A DNA stretch of 64,000 bases, taken from assembly GCA_015698045.1 (NCBI GenBank), contig BLAL01000357.1, positions 310,001-374,000 of the forward strand, in the 5' to 3' direction. The position numbers and the translations under genes were made by a program. Origin of the DNA: Rhizophagus clarus. Taxonomy: Eukaryota; Glomeromycota; Glomeromycetes; Glomerales; Glomeraceae. The notes under the pieces are model-generated. The model made no database searches and was not told where the DNA came from. It was given only the letters and a program-made list of their open reading frames with translations. Position 1 is the first letter of the stretch, and every line of letters begins with the position of its first letter. Positions 12,040 to 22,710 of this stretch are shown piece after piece.

Positions 12040-12817
12040 TCATATCTCAAGATAACAATCATAAAAGGATTCACATCTAAAATTTTTAATCACTCCATTA
12101 TTTTTATATTTATTAATTAATTTTACAAAATTTACATATTTTCTTCTTCATAAATATTATTGGTTGTAAGAATGAAAAGTATACAACCTTTCCAATTTCC
12201 TAAGAAATCTTCCAAAGCTTTTAAAGCTTTTAAAGAAAATTTAAAATCATGAAAAAATCTAATTTCTCTTAAATTAGCTAGTGTTGAACTAATTAAAGTT
12301 TTTAATAATTTTTCTCCATTTTCTAAAAGTTCTTCATCAGTTTTCTCACGCATAATTATAGTTATTGATAATATCTTCAAATTTTGACAAACTTATAGTA
12401 ACTTTTAAATTCAGTAAAATGTTTCTTTGATAGAATTTTACAAATAAAATTGAGTGAATCTTCATAGAATTTGGCATAAATTCTATATAGGTGATTATTG
12501 TTATAATAAGCTATTATAATTTTCTTTAGTTATTCTCCGTTATTTTCAATTATGATAGAACATGCTTTTAATTCATGAGGAAATATTCTAAAGATCTCAA
12601 GATCATGATAAACGCATATTCTTAATATTTCAATATAAAAACAAATATTACTAAATATTAATGTTTTCAGTTTATAAAATTTTGGAAGTACATTTTTGCA
12701 ATGTATGACCAAAATTTATAAAATATATATTTAAATGATTGATAATATATCTGTCTTTTTCTCTAATGCAACAAGAATTTCTTTATAAAGATCTACTTCA
12801 GAACTAGGTCCTTGATA
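12040..12817 (-). pseudogene. F-box gene, C-terminal half, separated from its N-terminal half by element A
   Basis: The frame 12132-12380 (minus) reads ELLENGEKLLKTLISSTLAN then LREIRFFHDFKFSLKALKAL, matching the late part of the intact F-box proteins. 12530-12712 reads FYKLKTLIFSNICF and ICVYHDLEIFRI, matching the middle. The end IKNFRCESF lies near 12065. Frameshifts separate the pieces. At 12817 the homology stops exactly where element A starts, and it resumes at 19254 with the preceding part of the protein on the same strand. The two halves are therefore one gene split by a 6.4-kb insertion. Confidence 0.88.
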
Positions 12818-12842
12818 TATGGTAAACTGTTCAAGACAAAAG

Positions 12843-12982
12843 TCTGTCGCAATTGCAGCAGGTACCCGCTGAATTTGTGGCAGGTATCTGCTACTTTCAC
12901 AGCAGGTACCTGCTAAATTTGCGGCGGGTGCCTGCTGGATTTGCGACAGGTATCTACTGGATTTGTGGCAGGTACCTGACAG
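12843..12982. repeat. GC-rich 22-bp array, left end of element A
   Basis: About six units of GCAGGTACCTGCTGAATTTG type, each centred on GGTACC or a variant, alternating with TTTGTGGC or TTCACAGC spacers. The unit is 22 bp, so an open frame reads through all three phases. The local GC content contrasts sharply with the AT-rich surroundings. Confidence 0.9.
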
Positions 12983-13339
12983 ATTACAAATATGGTATTA
13001 TATTTTTTCTGGTTCAAAAAATCTTTTTTGGTTTCACATTTATAGTAATCTACCAAATTATTGGATCCAAGATTGATGTTTCCTTTTTTGGCTATGATTT
13101 TTATCTCTAATTCTGCCTATCGCTATAAATTTTGCTGGAATTATAAATATTTAACAGAATGTAAAACTCAATTATGATTTCTACTTTCGTTAACCAAAAA
13201 GATTCAGAAAATTTCTAAATTCTGCCTCAGATTATTATCACAAATTATTATACTATTACCTTAGATATCACAATAACAATATTGAAAAAATCATATTAGT
13301 TTTTATATATGATATGATTTGCTGAAAAAATATATTATC

Positions 13340-15110
13340 TATTTATTATACGGGAAAATGCATTTTAAATTAAATGCTTTAAAAAATGTTTTATTTTTAA
13401 TTAATCATTTTTTAATTAAACACTTAAAAAAAAACTTTTTAAATTTAACACTTAAAAAAAGTTTTTATAATTAAATGTCTTAAGCTAACCGCTTAAAAAA
13501 ATGTATTTTAGTAAAAAATTAAATGTTTCAAAAAAATGTTTTTTTTAAATTAAATGCTTAAATAAATGTATTTTAGTATCTTTTTAAAGTAATTAATAAA
13601 AAAAGACATGTTTAATTTAAAAAATTGTTAAAAAACTTTTTCTTAGACGATTAATTTCAAAAAAAATGCTAAAATACATTTATTTAAGCGTTGAATTTAA
13701 AAAATGTTTTTTTAATGGTTTTTTTTTAAAGTAATTAATAAAAAAAATGTTAAACCATTTTTTCAACATTTTTTTTAAGTGGTTATTTAAAAAAAACGGT
13801 AATAAACTTTTTCTTAAGCGTTTAATTAAAAAAACACTAAAATATTTTATTTTTAAGCATCAATTTTAAAAACATTTTTTTTTAAGTGTTAAATTTAAAA
13901 AAACTTTTTTATTTAGATGGTAAATTTAAAAAAATGTTAAAATACATTTATTTAAGCATTTGATTTAAAAAATGTTTTTTAACAGTTTTTTTTAAAGTAA
14001 TTAATAAAAAAAATGTTAAACTGTTCTTTCAACATTTTTTTTAAGTGGTTAATTTAAAAAAAGACATTAATAAACTTTTTCTTAAGCGTTTAATTAAAAA
14101 AAAAATACTAAAATATTTTATTTTTAAGTGTCTAATTTTAAAGATGTTTTTTTTAAGCATTAAATTTAAAAACTTTTGCTAAAATACATTTATTTAAGCA
14201 TTCAATTTAAAGAAAACGTTTTTTAACAGTTTTTTTAAAGTAGTTAATAAAAAAATGTTAAACTGTTCTTTTAACATTTTTTAAGCCGTTAATTTAAAAA
14301 AAACCTTAAAAAATTTTTTTCTTAACCATTTAATAATTAAAAAAAACACCAAAATACTTTATTTTTGAGCATCTAATTTTAAAAAAATGTTACTCTATTT
14401 TTAAGCGTTTAATTTTAAAAAAATGTTTTTTTAGCGTTAAATTTAAAATGTTTTTTTTTAAGCATTAAATTTAAAAAACTTTTTTTTAAACAGTTAATTT
14501 AAAAAAAAAACTGCTGAAATACATTTATTTAAGTGTTTAATTTAAAAAAAAACGTTTTTTTTAACTTTTTTTTAAAGTAATTAATAAAAAAAAACGTTTT
14601 TACATATTTTTTAAGCATTTAATTTAAAAAAAAAACATTAAAAATTTATTTCTTAAGCATTTAATTAAAAAAATCACTAAATACTTTATTTTTTTTTAGG
14701 ATTAAATTTAAAAATCTTTTTTTTTTAAGCAGTTAATTTAAAAAAAAATGCTAAAATAATTTATTTAAGCGTTTAATTTAAAAAAATGATTTTTTTTAAA
14801 GCTTTTTAATTATAAATACGTTTTTTCTAAGCACTAACTTTAAAAAACTTTGTTTTTTAGTGTTTAATTTAAAAAAATGTTTTTTTTGAAGCGTTTAATT
14901 AAAATACATTTTTTTAATTTCTTACTAAAACACATTTTTTTAATTTTTTACTAAAATACATTTTTTTAGGCAGATAATTTAAAAAAAAATGTTAAAACAC
15001 ATTAGTTAAACAGTTAATTTAAGGCGTTTAATTAAAAAAAATGTTTATTAAAGTGTTTAATTAAAAATGCATTTTTCTGTATAAGATAATATAAAAAAGA
15101 ATTTTTTTAG
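13340..15110. repeat. AT-rich palindromic core of element A
   Basis: About 1.77 kb of degenerate ~25-60 bp units such as AAGCGTTTAATTTAAAAAAA followed by CGTTTTTTT. The first part carries the motif mainly as AATTAAATGCTTAAAAAAAT and the second part mainly as its complement, so the core folds on itself. Many units include ATACATTTATTTAAG. No coding. Confidence 0.85.
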
Positions 15111-15596
15111 CAAATCAAACCGTGTAAAAAATAATGATTCTTTCAATATTGCTATTGTAATATCTGAGGTAATAATATAATAATTTGTGATGATAATAAT
15201 TTGAGGCAAAATTTAGAAATTTTCTAAACCTTTTTGATTAATGAAAGTAAAATCATAATTGAGTTTTACAGTCTGTTATATATTTATAATTCCAGCAAAA
15301 TTTATAGTGATGGGCAGAATTAGAGATAAAAATCATTGCTAAAAAAGGAAACATCAAACTTGGTTCCAATAATTTGGTAGATTACTATAAATGTGAAACC
15401 AAAAAAGATTTTTTAAACCAGAAAAAATACAATACCATATTTGTAACCTGTTAGGTACCTGCCGCAAATCCAGCAGGTACCTGCTGCGAATTTAGCAGGT
15501 ACCTGCTGCAAATCTAGCAGGTACCTGCCGCAAATCCAGCGGCTACCTGCTGTGAATCTAGCAGGTATGGCAAGCCGCTCTGGTCAAAAGTCCGCC

Positions 15597-15735
15597 GCAA
15601 TTGCAGCGGGTACCTGCTAGATTTGTGGCGGGTAGCCGCTGGATTTGTGGCAGGTACCTGCTAGATTCACAGCAGGTAGCCGCTAGATTTGCGGCAGGTA
15701 GCCGCTGGATTTGCGGCAAGTACCTGACAGGTTAC
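15597..15735. repeat. GC-rich 22-bp array, left end of element B
   Basis: Six units with exact 22-bp spacing. The GGTACC or GGTAGCC core recurs at 15609, 15631, 15653, 15675 and 15697. Units alternate the palindrome GCAGGTACCTGC with GGTAGCCGCT, separated by AGATTTG or GGATTTG. The matching array of the right arm lies at about 18930-19125. Confidence 0.92.
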
Positions 15736-16089
15736 AAATATGGTATTGTATTTTTTCTGGTTCAAAAAATCTTTTTTGGTTTCACATTTATAGTAATCTA
15801 CCGAATTATTGGATCCAAGTTTGATGTTTCCTTTTTTAGCAATGATTTTTGTCTCTAATTCTGCCCATCGCTATAAATTTTGCTGGAATTATAAATATAT
15901 AACAGACTGTAAAACTCAATTATGATTTTACTTTCATTAATCAAAAAGGTTTAGAAAATTTCTAAATTTCGCCTCAGATTATTATCATCACAAATTATTA
16001 TATTATTACCTCAGATATTACAATAGCAATATTGAAAGAATCATTATTTTTTACACGGTTTGATTTGCTGAAAAAATTCTTTTTTATAT

Positions 16090-17768
16090 TATCTATTATA
16101 CAGAAAAATGCATTTTTAATTAAACACTTTAATAAACATTTTTTTTAATTAAACGCCTTAAATTAACCGTTTAAAAAATGCGGTTTAACATTTTTTTTTA
16201 AATTATCTGCCTAAAAAAATGTATTTTAGTAAAAAATTAAAAAAATGTGTTTTAGTAAGAAATTAAAAAAATGTATTTTAATTAAACGCTTCAAAAAAAA
16301 CATTTTTTTAAATTAAACACTAAAAAACAAAGTTTTTTAAAGTTAGTGCTTAGAAAAAACGTATTTATAATTAAAAAGCTTTAAAAAAAATCATTTTTTT
16401 AAATTAAACGCTTAAATAAATTATTTTAGCATTTTTTTTTTAAATTAACTGCTTAAAAAAAAAGATTTTTAAATTTAATGCTAAAAAAAAATAAAGTATT
16501 TAGTGTTTTTTTTAATTAAATGCTTAAGAAAAAATTTTTAATGTTTTTTTTTTTAAATTAAATGCTTAAAAAAAACGTAAAAATGTTTTTTTTTATTAAT
16601 TACTTTAAAAAAAAAATTAAAAAAAACTTTTTTTTTTTTAAATTAAATACTTAAATAAATGTATTTCAGCGGTTTTTTTTTTAAATTAACTGTTTAAAAA
16701 AAGGTTTTTTAAATTTAATGCTTAAAAAAAAACATTTTAAATTTAACGCTAAAAAAACATTTTTTTAAAATTAAACGCTTAAGAATAGATTAACATTTTT
16801 TTAAAATTAGACGTTCAAAAATAAAGTATTTTGGTGTTTTTTTTTAATTATTAAATGGTTAAGAAAAAATTTTTTAAGGTTTTTTTTTTAAATTAACCGC
16901 TTAAAAAATGTTGAAAGAACAGTTTAACATTTTTTTATTAACTACTTTAAAAAAAACTGTTAAAAAACGTTTTCTTTAAATTAAATACTTAAATAAATGT
17001 ATTTTAGCAAAAGTTTTTAAATTTAATGCTTAAAAAAAACATCTTTAAAATTAGACACTTAAAAATAAAATATTTTAGTGTTTTTTTTTTTTAATTAAAT
17101 GCTTAAGAAAAAAGTTTTTTACCATTTTTTTTTAAATTTACACTTAAAAAAATGTTGAAAGAACGGTTTAACATTTTTTTATTAACTACTTTAAAAAAAA
17201 ACTGTTAAAAAAACGTTTTTTAAATCAAATGCTTAAATAAATGTATTTTAGCGTTTTTTTAAATTTACCGCCTAAATAAAAAAGTTTTTTTAAATTTAAC
17301 ACTTAAAAAAAAACGTTTTTAAAATTGACGCTTAGAAATAAAATATTTTAGTGTTTTTTTAAATTAAACGCTTAAGAAAAAGTTTATTACCGTTTTTTTT
17401 AAATAACCACTTAAAAAAAATGTTGAAAGAACGGTTTAACATTTTTTTTTATTAACTACTTTAAAAAAAAACCGTTAAAAAAACGTTTTTTAAATTAAAT
17501 GCTTAAATAAATGTATTTTAGCATTTTTTTTAAATTAACTGCTTAAATAAAAAACGTTTTTAAAATTAGATGCTTAAAAATAAAATATTTTAGTGTTTTT
17601 TTTAATTAAACGTTTAAGAAAAAAGTTTTTTAACATTTTTTTAAATTCAACGCTTAAATAAATGTATTTTAGCGTTTTTTTTGAAATTAACCGCCTATGA
17701 AAAAGTTTTTTAACAATTTTTTAAATTAAACACGTCTTTTTTTATTAATTACTTTAAAAAGATGCTAA
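16090..17768. repeat. AT-rich core of element B, first part
   Basis: Same unit type as in A: TTTAAATTAAACGCTTAAAA, CGTTTTT and AAATAAATGTATTTTAG blocks repeated with drift. It resumes after the secondary insertion at 18332 and ends near 18560. It contains no gene. Confidence 0.85.
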
Positions 17769-18331
17769 TATATACTTATTGTATAGTATTTAGGCAATAA
17801 CGTGCTGTTTTCGATTGAGGCCATTTGATAGGCTCAGATTGTGCCACGTAAGTGGCACAATCTGGCCATCAAATTGCTGAAATCAAAAACAGCAGAGTAT
17901 TGCTTAAAGACCTATACAATAAGTGTTTTATTATATAGACTCTCACGATCACACTATAAAGTCATTAAGTTTATTTATAGTCTATTTGTCTATTTAATGA
18001 TTTTACCTTTTTTTTTTTTTACTTTACAATACTCTTTTTCTTTTCAAACTTCGACATGAAAGTTCCACGAAAAAATAAGGTTATTATTGACATACTGTAT
18101 TATTGTATGTTATTAATTATCATTAAATTTTATGATTTTGTATTTTATAAATTTAGATATCTTCTTCAGTTGTTTATACTAAACCTACGAAAGAGCAAAA
18201 AGAATATTATAAACAAAAGCCTGTTGTTGAAAATACCCATTTATGCAATGTTCATTTATTATATATATCTTTAATAAAGCTATTCAATAAATGTAAAAAA
18301 ATATATAGTGTGATCCTATAAGGATATATAA
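17769..18331. mobile_element. 563-bp insertion within element B, TAA duplicated
   Basis: Element C has the uninterrupted site GATGCTAAAATACATTT at 31320. In B the same site is split, GATGCTAA before and TAAAATACATTT after the insert, so TAA is duplicated. The ends are TATATACTTATTG and, inverted, TTATATATCCTTATAG. Inside are a foldback (17774-17924) and a second inverted pair, GATCACACTATA near 17948 and TATAGTGTGATC near 18304. A 3-bp TAA duplication fits PIF/Harbinger-type insertion but is short, so the class is uncertain. A frame fragment near 18155-18300 (SSVVYTKPTKEQKEYYKQK) looks coding-like, but no complete gene can be built. Confidence 0.75.
17774..17924. repeat. Near-perfect foldback with ~70-bp arms
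   Basis: The arms run from CTTATTGTATAG inward through GGCAATAACGTGCTGTTTT and meet at CAGATTGTGCCAC GTAA GTGGCACAATCTG (17836-17865), then mirror outward to CTATACAATAAG. It would form a long hairpin. Confidence 0.85.
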
Positions 18332-19253
18332 TAAAATACATTTATTTAAGCGTTTAATTTAAAAAAAACATTTTTTTGAAACATTTAATTTTTTACAAAA
18401 ATACGTCTTTTTAAGCGGTTAGCTTAAGGCGTTTAATTATAAAGACTTTTTTTTAAGTGTTAAATTTAAAAAGTTTTTTTTTAAGCGTTTAATTAAAAAA
18501 TGATTAATTAAAAAAAAAACATTTTTTAAAGCGTTTAATTTAAAATGCATTTTCCCGTATAATAAATAGATAATATATTTTTTCAGCAAATCATATCATA
18601 TATAAAAACTAATGTGATTCTTTCAATATTGTTATTGTGATATCTAAGGTAATAGTATAATAATTTGTGATAATAATCTGAGGCAGAATTTAGAAATTTT
18701 CTGAATCTTTTTGGTTAACGAAAGTAGAAATCATAATTGAGTTTTACATTCTGTTAAATATTTATAATTCCAGCAAAATTTATAGCGATGGGCAGAATTA
18801 GAGACAAAAATCATAGCCAAAAAAGGAAACATCAATCTTGGATCCAATAATTCGGTAGATTACTATAAATGTGAAACCAAAAAAGATTTTTTGAACCAGA
18901 AAAAATATAATTCCATATTTGTAACCTGTCAGGTACCTGCCACAAATCTAGCGGGTACCTGCTGCGAATTCAGCAGGTACCTGCCACAAATCCAGCGGCT
19001 ACCCGCTGCGAATCCAGCAGGTACCCGCCGCAAATTTAGCAGGTACCTGCTGTGAAAGTAGCAGATACCTGCCACAAATTCAGCGGGTACCTGCTGTAAA
19101 AGCAGCAGGTACCCGCTGCAATTGCGGCAGACTTTTGTCTTGAACGGCTTGCCATAAGCAGGTACCTGCCACAAATCCAGCGGCTACCCGCTGCAAATCT
19201 AGCAGGTACCTGCTGCAATTGCGGCAGACTTTTGACCAGAGCGGCTTGCCATA

Positions 19254-19905
19254 CATTAAACATCCATCCATTTAAGATACTGTACTTTAAATTCTTTTGA
19301 ACTTCAATTAATTTAGCAATTCCAAATGTTCAACCTCCTGATTTATGTTATTAACAATAAAGAGTCGTTGTATATGCTGGCAAATACGTGTTAATTCATA
19401 AAAGGGTTAAGCATTAACAGATGTATCACATATTAATTCATAAAGTGATTCAAACCAAGTTTAGCTTCTGGAAGACGAAATATTTGATGATCAATTGACC
19501 ACATATCCAAATACTTAAATTTTGAACATTTCTTTATAAAAAAATGACCATAAATTCCTTGTTTGAAGATCTGATAGAAATTATAGAATTTATAGTATAT
19601 ATACTAATACTTTTACAGAAGGATAGATAATTGGATAAAAGTGATTGATATGAAATTAACAGTAATTGTATTCCTATTTTTGTTAGAAATTCTTTTATAT
19701 CATCAGATAAATAAGAAGCGATGATTATAAATAAATAATTCTTATTATTATAATTAATATTATAATACCAAAGATTCCTCCATAAAATTGGAAACACAGT
19801 TTCACACCAAAGTTTATTGACCATTAAACACGAAAAGAGGGTTTTTGATTCATCTTGTAATTCTTTAAATATTAAGAAAAGAATATCTTCAATAAGTTTT
19901 GACAT
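19254..19905 (-). pseudogene. F-box gene, N-terminal half of the split copy
   Basis: ATG at 19905 (minus) opens 123 residues, beginning MSKLIEDILFLIFKELQDES, then LFSCLMVNKLWCETVFPILW, the same N-terminal F-box as the intact family members. The frame breaks at ~19534. Family blocks continue in other frames down to 19262 (GIAKLIEVQKNLKY). The homology then meets the right end of element A. The remaining C-terminal part lies at 12040-12817. Confidence 0.88.
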
Positions 19906-20164
19906 TCTTTATTCAAAACAATGAAAATTGTTTTAGAATAAATGTATTTTATAACTGAATTATTCTTTTAAAAAGATAATTATATTACATCATTATCAAC
20001 ATTATTTATTAATAAACTTAGTAAGTTACACATATGAAACAATTTAATAATATACTAAAAACTAAGAATTTCTATTTGTTACATATATTTTCTTACTAAA
20101 TACCTAAATAATATAGTAAATGTAGTATTCACATCTTAAAAATTCATATTTATTAAATTAATAT

Positions 20165-20838
20165 AAGAATCACATTTAAAATCTTTAATCACTTATATTT
20201 GTTAATCAATTTTACATAATTTTTTTCTTTATAAATAGACTCACATGTAAGTATGGAAAGTGCATTACCTTTCCAATTTCTTAAAAATTCTTCCAAGAAT
20301 TCTAAAGAAAATTTATAATCATAAAGAAATCTAATTTCTTTTAAATTGGTTGGTGCTATTTTAATTAATGTTTTCTTCAGTTCCTATTTTATCCATATAT
20401 ATAACTATTAATAATGACTTTAAATATTGACAAGCTTTTAATAAATTTTCAAATTCAGTAAAATGCATTATTGTTGGTGAAAATGAAAGACATAAATATT
20501 CAATTAATGGACAATTTTCATGAATTTTACGAATAAGAATGAGAGAATCTTTAACAAAGTTTTCATAATAATAATTAATCTTCATTAAAATCATTATAGT
20601 CTGTTAAAAATTTCTTTAAATGACCTCCACTAGTTTCAATTATAATAGAAGCTGCTCCTAAACTGAAATAATCTATTTTAAAGATCTCAAGATCACGATA
20701 AACACACATTTTTAATTGTTCTTCATTAAAATAACTAAAATCACCAATTGTTAATGTTTTTAATCTATGAAGTTTTGGAAGTGCCTTTTGCATTGTATGA
20801 TCAAAGTAAATATTTAAATGATTGATAACTAAATTCAT
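20165..20838 (-). pseudogene. Partial F-box copy (middle and C-terminus)
   Basis: Frames 20575-20850 and 20361-20594 (minus) match the family middle: LPKLHRLKTLTIGDFSYFNE, LKMCVYRDLEIFKIDYF and CPLIEYLCLSFSPTIMHF. The C-terminus continues, frame-broken, to about 20170. The N-terminal ~250 residues are absent. At ~20838 the sequence passes directly into the C-terminal end of another F-box copy, so the reading frame is a chimaera (MKNFMNLVI joined to NHLNIYFDH). This looks like unequal recombination between tandem copies. Confidence 0.82.
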
Positions 20839-21565
20839 AAAATTCTTCATATCTAAAATCTTTAATCATTCCATTATTTTTATATTTATTAATCAATTTT
20901 ACATAATCATCTTCTTCTACATAAGTAGAATCAGATGTAAATATGGAAAGTGCATGACCTTTCCATTTTTCTAAGAATTCCTCCAAAGCTTTTAAAGAAA
21001 ATTTAAAATTTTGATAATTTTGAAAAAAATCTAATCTCTCTTAGATTATCTAATTAAAGTTTTTTATCACATTTTAATTCATTAAGTGATTCGAAATGAA
21101 GATTAGCTTCTGGAAGACAAAATATTTAAAGTTTAATTGATTTCATATCCAAATACTTAAATTCCGAACATTTCTTCATAAAAAGTCCATAAAGTTCTTG
21201 TTGCAAAAAGAGTTGATTATTTGCTGAAGATCTGATAGAAATTATAGAATTATAGTATATGTATTAATACTTCTACAGAATGTTAGATAGTTGAATGAAA
21301 GTGATTGATGTAAAATTAACGGTAATTGTATTCCTACTTTCGTTAGGAATTCTTTTGTATCGTCAGATAAATAAGAAGCAATAATGACGAACAAATAATT
21401 TTTATTTCCATAATCAATATCATAGCACTAAGAATTCCTCCATAAAATTGGAATCGCAACTTCACACCAAAGTCTATTGACCATTAAACATGAAAAGAGG
21501 GATTTTGAATCATTTTGTAATTTTTCATATATTAGGAAAAGGATATCTTCGTTGAGTCTTGACAT
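20839..21565 (-). pseudogene. Internally deleted F-box copy
   Basis: ATG at 21565 (minus) starts MSRLNEDILFLIYEKLQNDS and the F-box continues (SLFSCLMVNRLWCE), with an in-frame stop near the first Trp-rich block. Family blocks run to about 21060. The next ~240 residues of the protein are missing, and 21040-20839 carries the C-terminal end (FSLKALEEFLEKWKGHALSI, LINKYKNNGMIKDFRYEEF). It is not functional. Confidence 0.82.
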
Positions 21566-22017
21566 TTTTTTTTAAAATAATAAAAAATATTTAGATTAAA
21601 TTTTTTATAACTGAAATATTTCTTTATTTAGGTAACTTAACTTATAAAAAAAAAATTACACGATGATTTATTTTTTTTAAAAAAAGAGAAACCTATTAAT
21701 AATAAATCGGGATCAGATCCGGATATGACCCGCCGTTCTGATCAAAAGTCTAGTATTAAATACTAGATTTATCTATATTAAAATATAGAATAATCTAGTA
21801 TAAAATATAGGAAAATCTAGTATAAAATATAGATAAATCTGGTATAAAATATAGATTTATCTATTTCATACAAGATTAATCTATATTTTATACTAGATCA
21901 AATCTATATTTTAATATAGATTGCCCTATATTTTATACCGGACTAATTTGTTAAGCTTCACCGGCATGATTATCACCTGTCTATTTGCGCAGCATTAAGC
22001 GGTGATTGTCCTATTTA

Positions 22018-22454
22018 TGTTAGGGTGTCTACAATAAGTTTAATCACAAACATAGGAGAAGCTCCTTAATAAAAATGACTAATTAGGACAGATTTTCTGT
22101 AACAAATTTCGAAATTCCCAGTTTATTAATAAATTTATAATTAAAATTGCTGTCATGAAAATTTTAATTTTTCATGTTCCATACATCAATTATTTGTAAT
22201 TTTTGCCAACAAAATTTAATTCTTTAGAGATATCTTTATAAAATTACAATCGCGAATTTAAAAATTTCTCAAAGAATTTGATCACATTTTCAGTGTAAAA
22301 ATTTAATTTATTAATATTTTTTATATCATCTACTTTGGAATGTCAGACCAGAAAAGTATTCAAAATAGCTTGTATACAAAAAAATCTGTACTAATCATTT
22401 TTACTATGGGGCTTCTCCTATTTTATAATTAAACTTATAGTAAATACTCCAACA
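22018..22454. mobile_element. Small TIR element nested in E
   Basis: The left end TGTTAGGGTGTCTACAATAA then GTTTAAT..ATAGGAGAAGC is mirrored at the right by TGTTGGAGTATTTACTATAA then GTTTAAT..ATAGGAGAAGC, about 45 bp of inverted similarity. ATTTA adjoins both ends, a possible short duplication but within AT-rich DNA. No coding region is seen between the ends. Confidence 0.65.
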
Positions 22455-22512
22455 ATTTATGCACATAAAAAGGATTGTCAGAAAAATCATTCCTTTCCCT
22501 TGACACTTTGTA

Positions 22513-22710
22513 CAAGAATTTTACAAATTATATATCTCTAAGATTATTTAATGCAAAAGTAGCATTGTTCACACATATTAATGCCTGTTGTCTGAACTCT
22601 TCTAAGTCATTTAATAATTTTGGAGAAAGATTGGTCTGCATTTTAACCAAAGGTTTAGCTATAATAATAAATAAATATATATAATAATAATGAGTTTTTG
22701 CATTATCCAT
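22513..22710 (-). pseudogene. Coding-like relic inside element E
   Basis: On the minus strand a splice-acceptor-like tract (TTTATTATTATAG) is followed by an open stretch reading KPLVKMQTNLSPKLLNDLEE and FRQQALICVNNATFALNNLR. The composition looks like real protein, unlike the surrounding AT-rich frames. I do not recognise the family and cannot find a donor or a second exon. It may be a captured host exon or the remnant of an element-borne gene. Confidence 0.35.

Larger units (their letters stand above)
15566..19156. mobile_element. Inverted-repeat element B, nested in A, 6-bp target duplication
   Basis: The left end is TATGGCAAGCCGCTCTGGTC then AAAAGTCCGC. The right end inverts to TATGGCAAGCCGTTCAAGAC then AAAAGTCTGC. 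AGCAGG lies directly outside both ends (15560-15565 and 19157-19162), inside the right GC-rich array of element A, so B jumped into A. Its order is 22-bp array (15597-15730), conserved ~350-bp segment, AT-rich core (16090-18560), the inverted conserved segment, then a second array (18930-19125). It contains a 563-bp secondary insertion at 17769-18331; without it B is about 3.03 kb, close to element C. No transposase is encoded. Confidence 0.92.
12818..19253. mobile_element. Inverted-repeat element A (contains nested element B)
   Basis: The left end is TATGGTAAACTGTTCAAGAC then AAAAGTC. The right end, at 19253, inverts to TATGGCAAGCCGCTCTGGTC then AAAAGTC. Inside each end is a GC-rich 22-bp array, then a ~330-bp conserved segment (CTGGTTCAAAAAATC, GGTTTCACATTTATAGTAAT, TGCTGGAATTATAAATAT), then an AT-rich core. 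After removing B (15566-19156 plus one 6-bp duplicate), A is about 2.84 kb. It splits an F-box gene. Flanks are TTGATA and CATTAA, so no clear duplication survives. The left end is the most diverged, suggesting A is older than B. It has no transposase gene. Confidence 0.85.

Noticed and set aside
12853-13110. Frames reading RVPAGFAAGSRWICGRYL in the GC-rich arrays (also near 15601, 18929-19271, 29165 and 31783-32164)
   Set aside because: The 22-bp array reads open in rotation through all three phases on either strand; these are repeat shadows.
15597-15735. CRISPR-like regular spacing of 22-bp repeats
   Set aside because: The units are contiguous without unique spacers and lie at transposon ends in a eukaryotic genome.
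17841-18059. 72-aa frame in the insertion within element B
   Set aside because: It starts at a non-ATG codon inside a hairpin and runs through a T-rich tract; no homologous content.
22475-22684. Plus-strand 69-aa frame in element E
   Set aside because: No ATG start; it is the complement of the more protein-like minus-strand relic.
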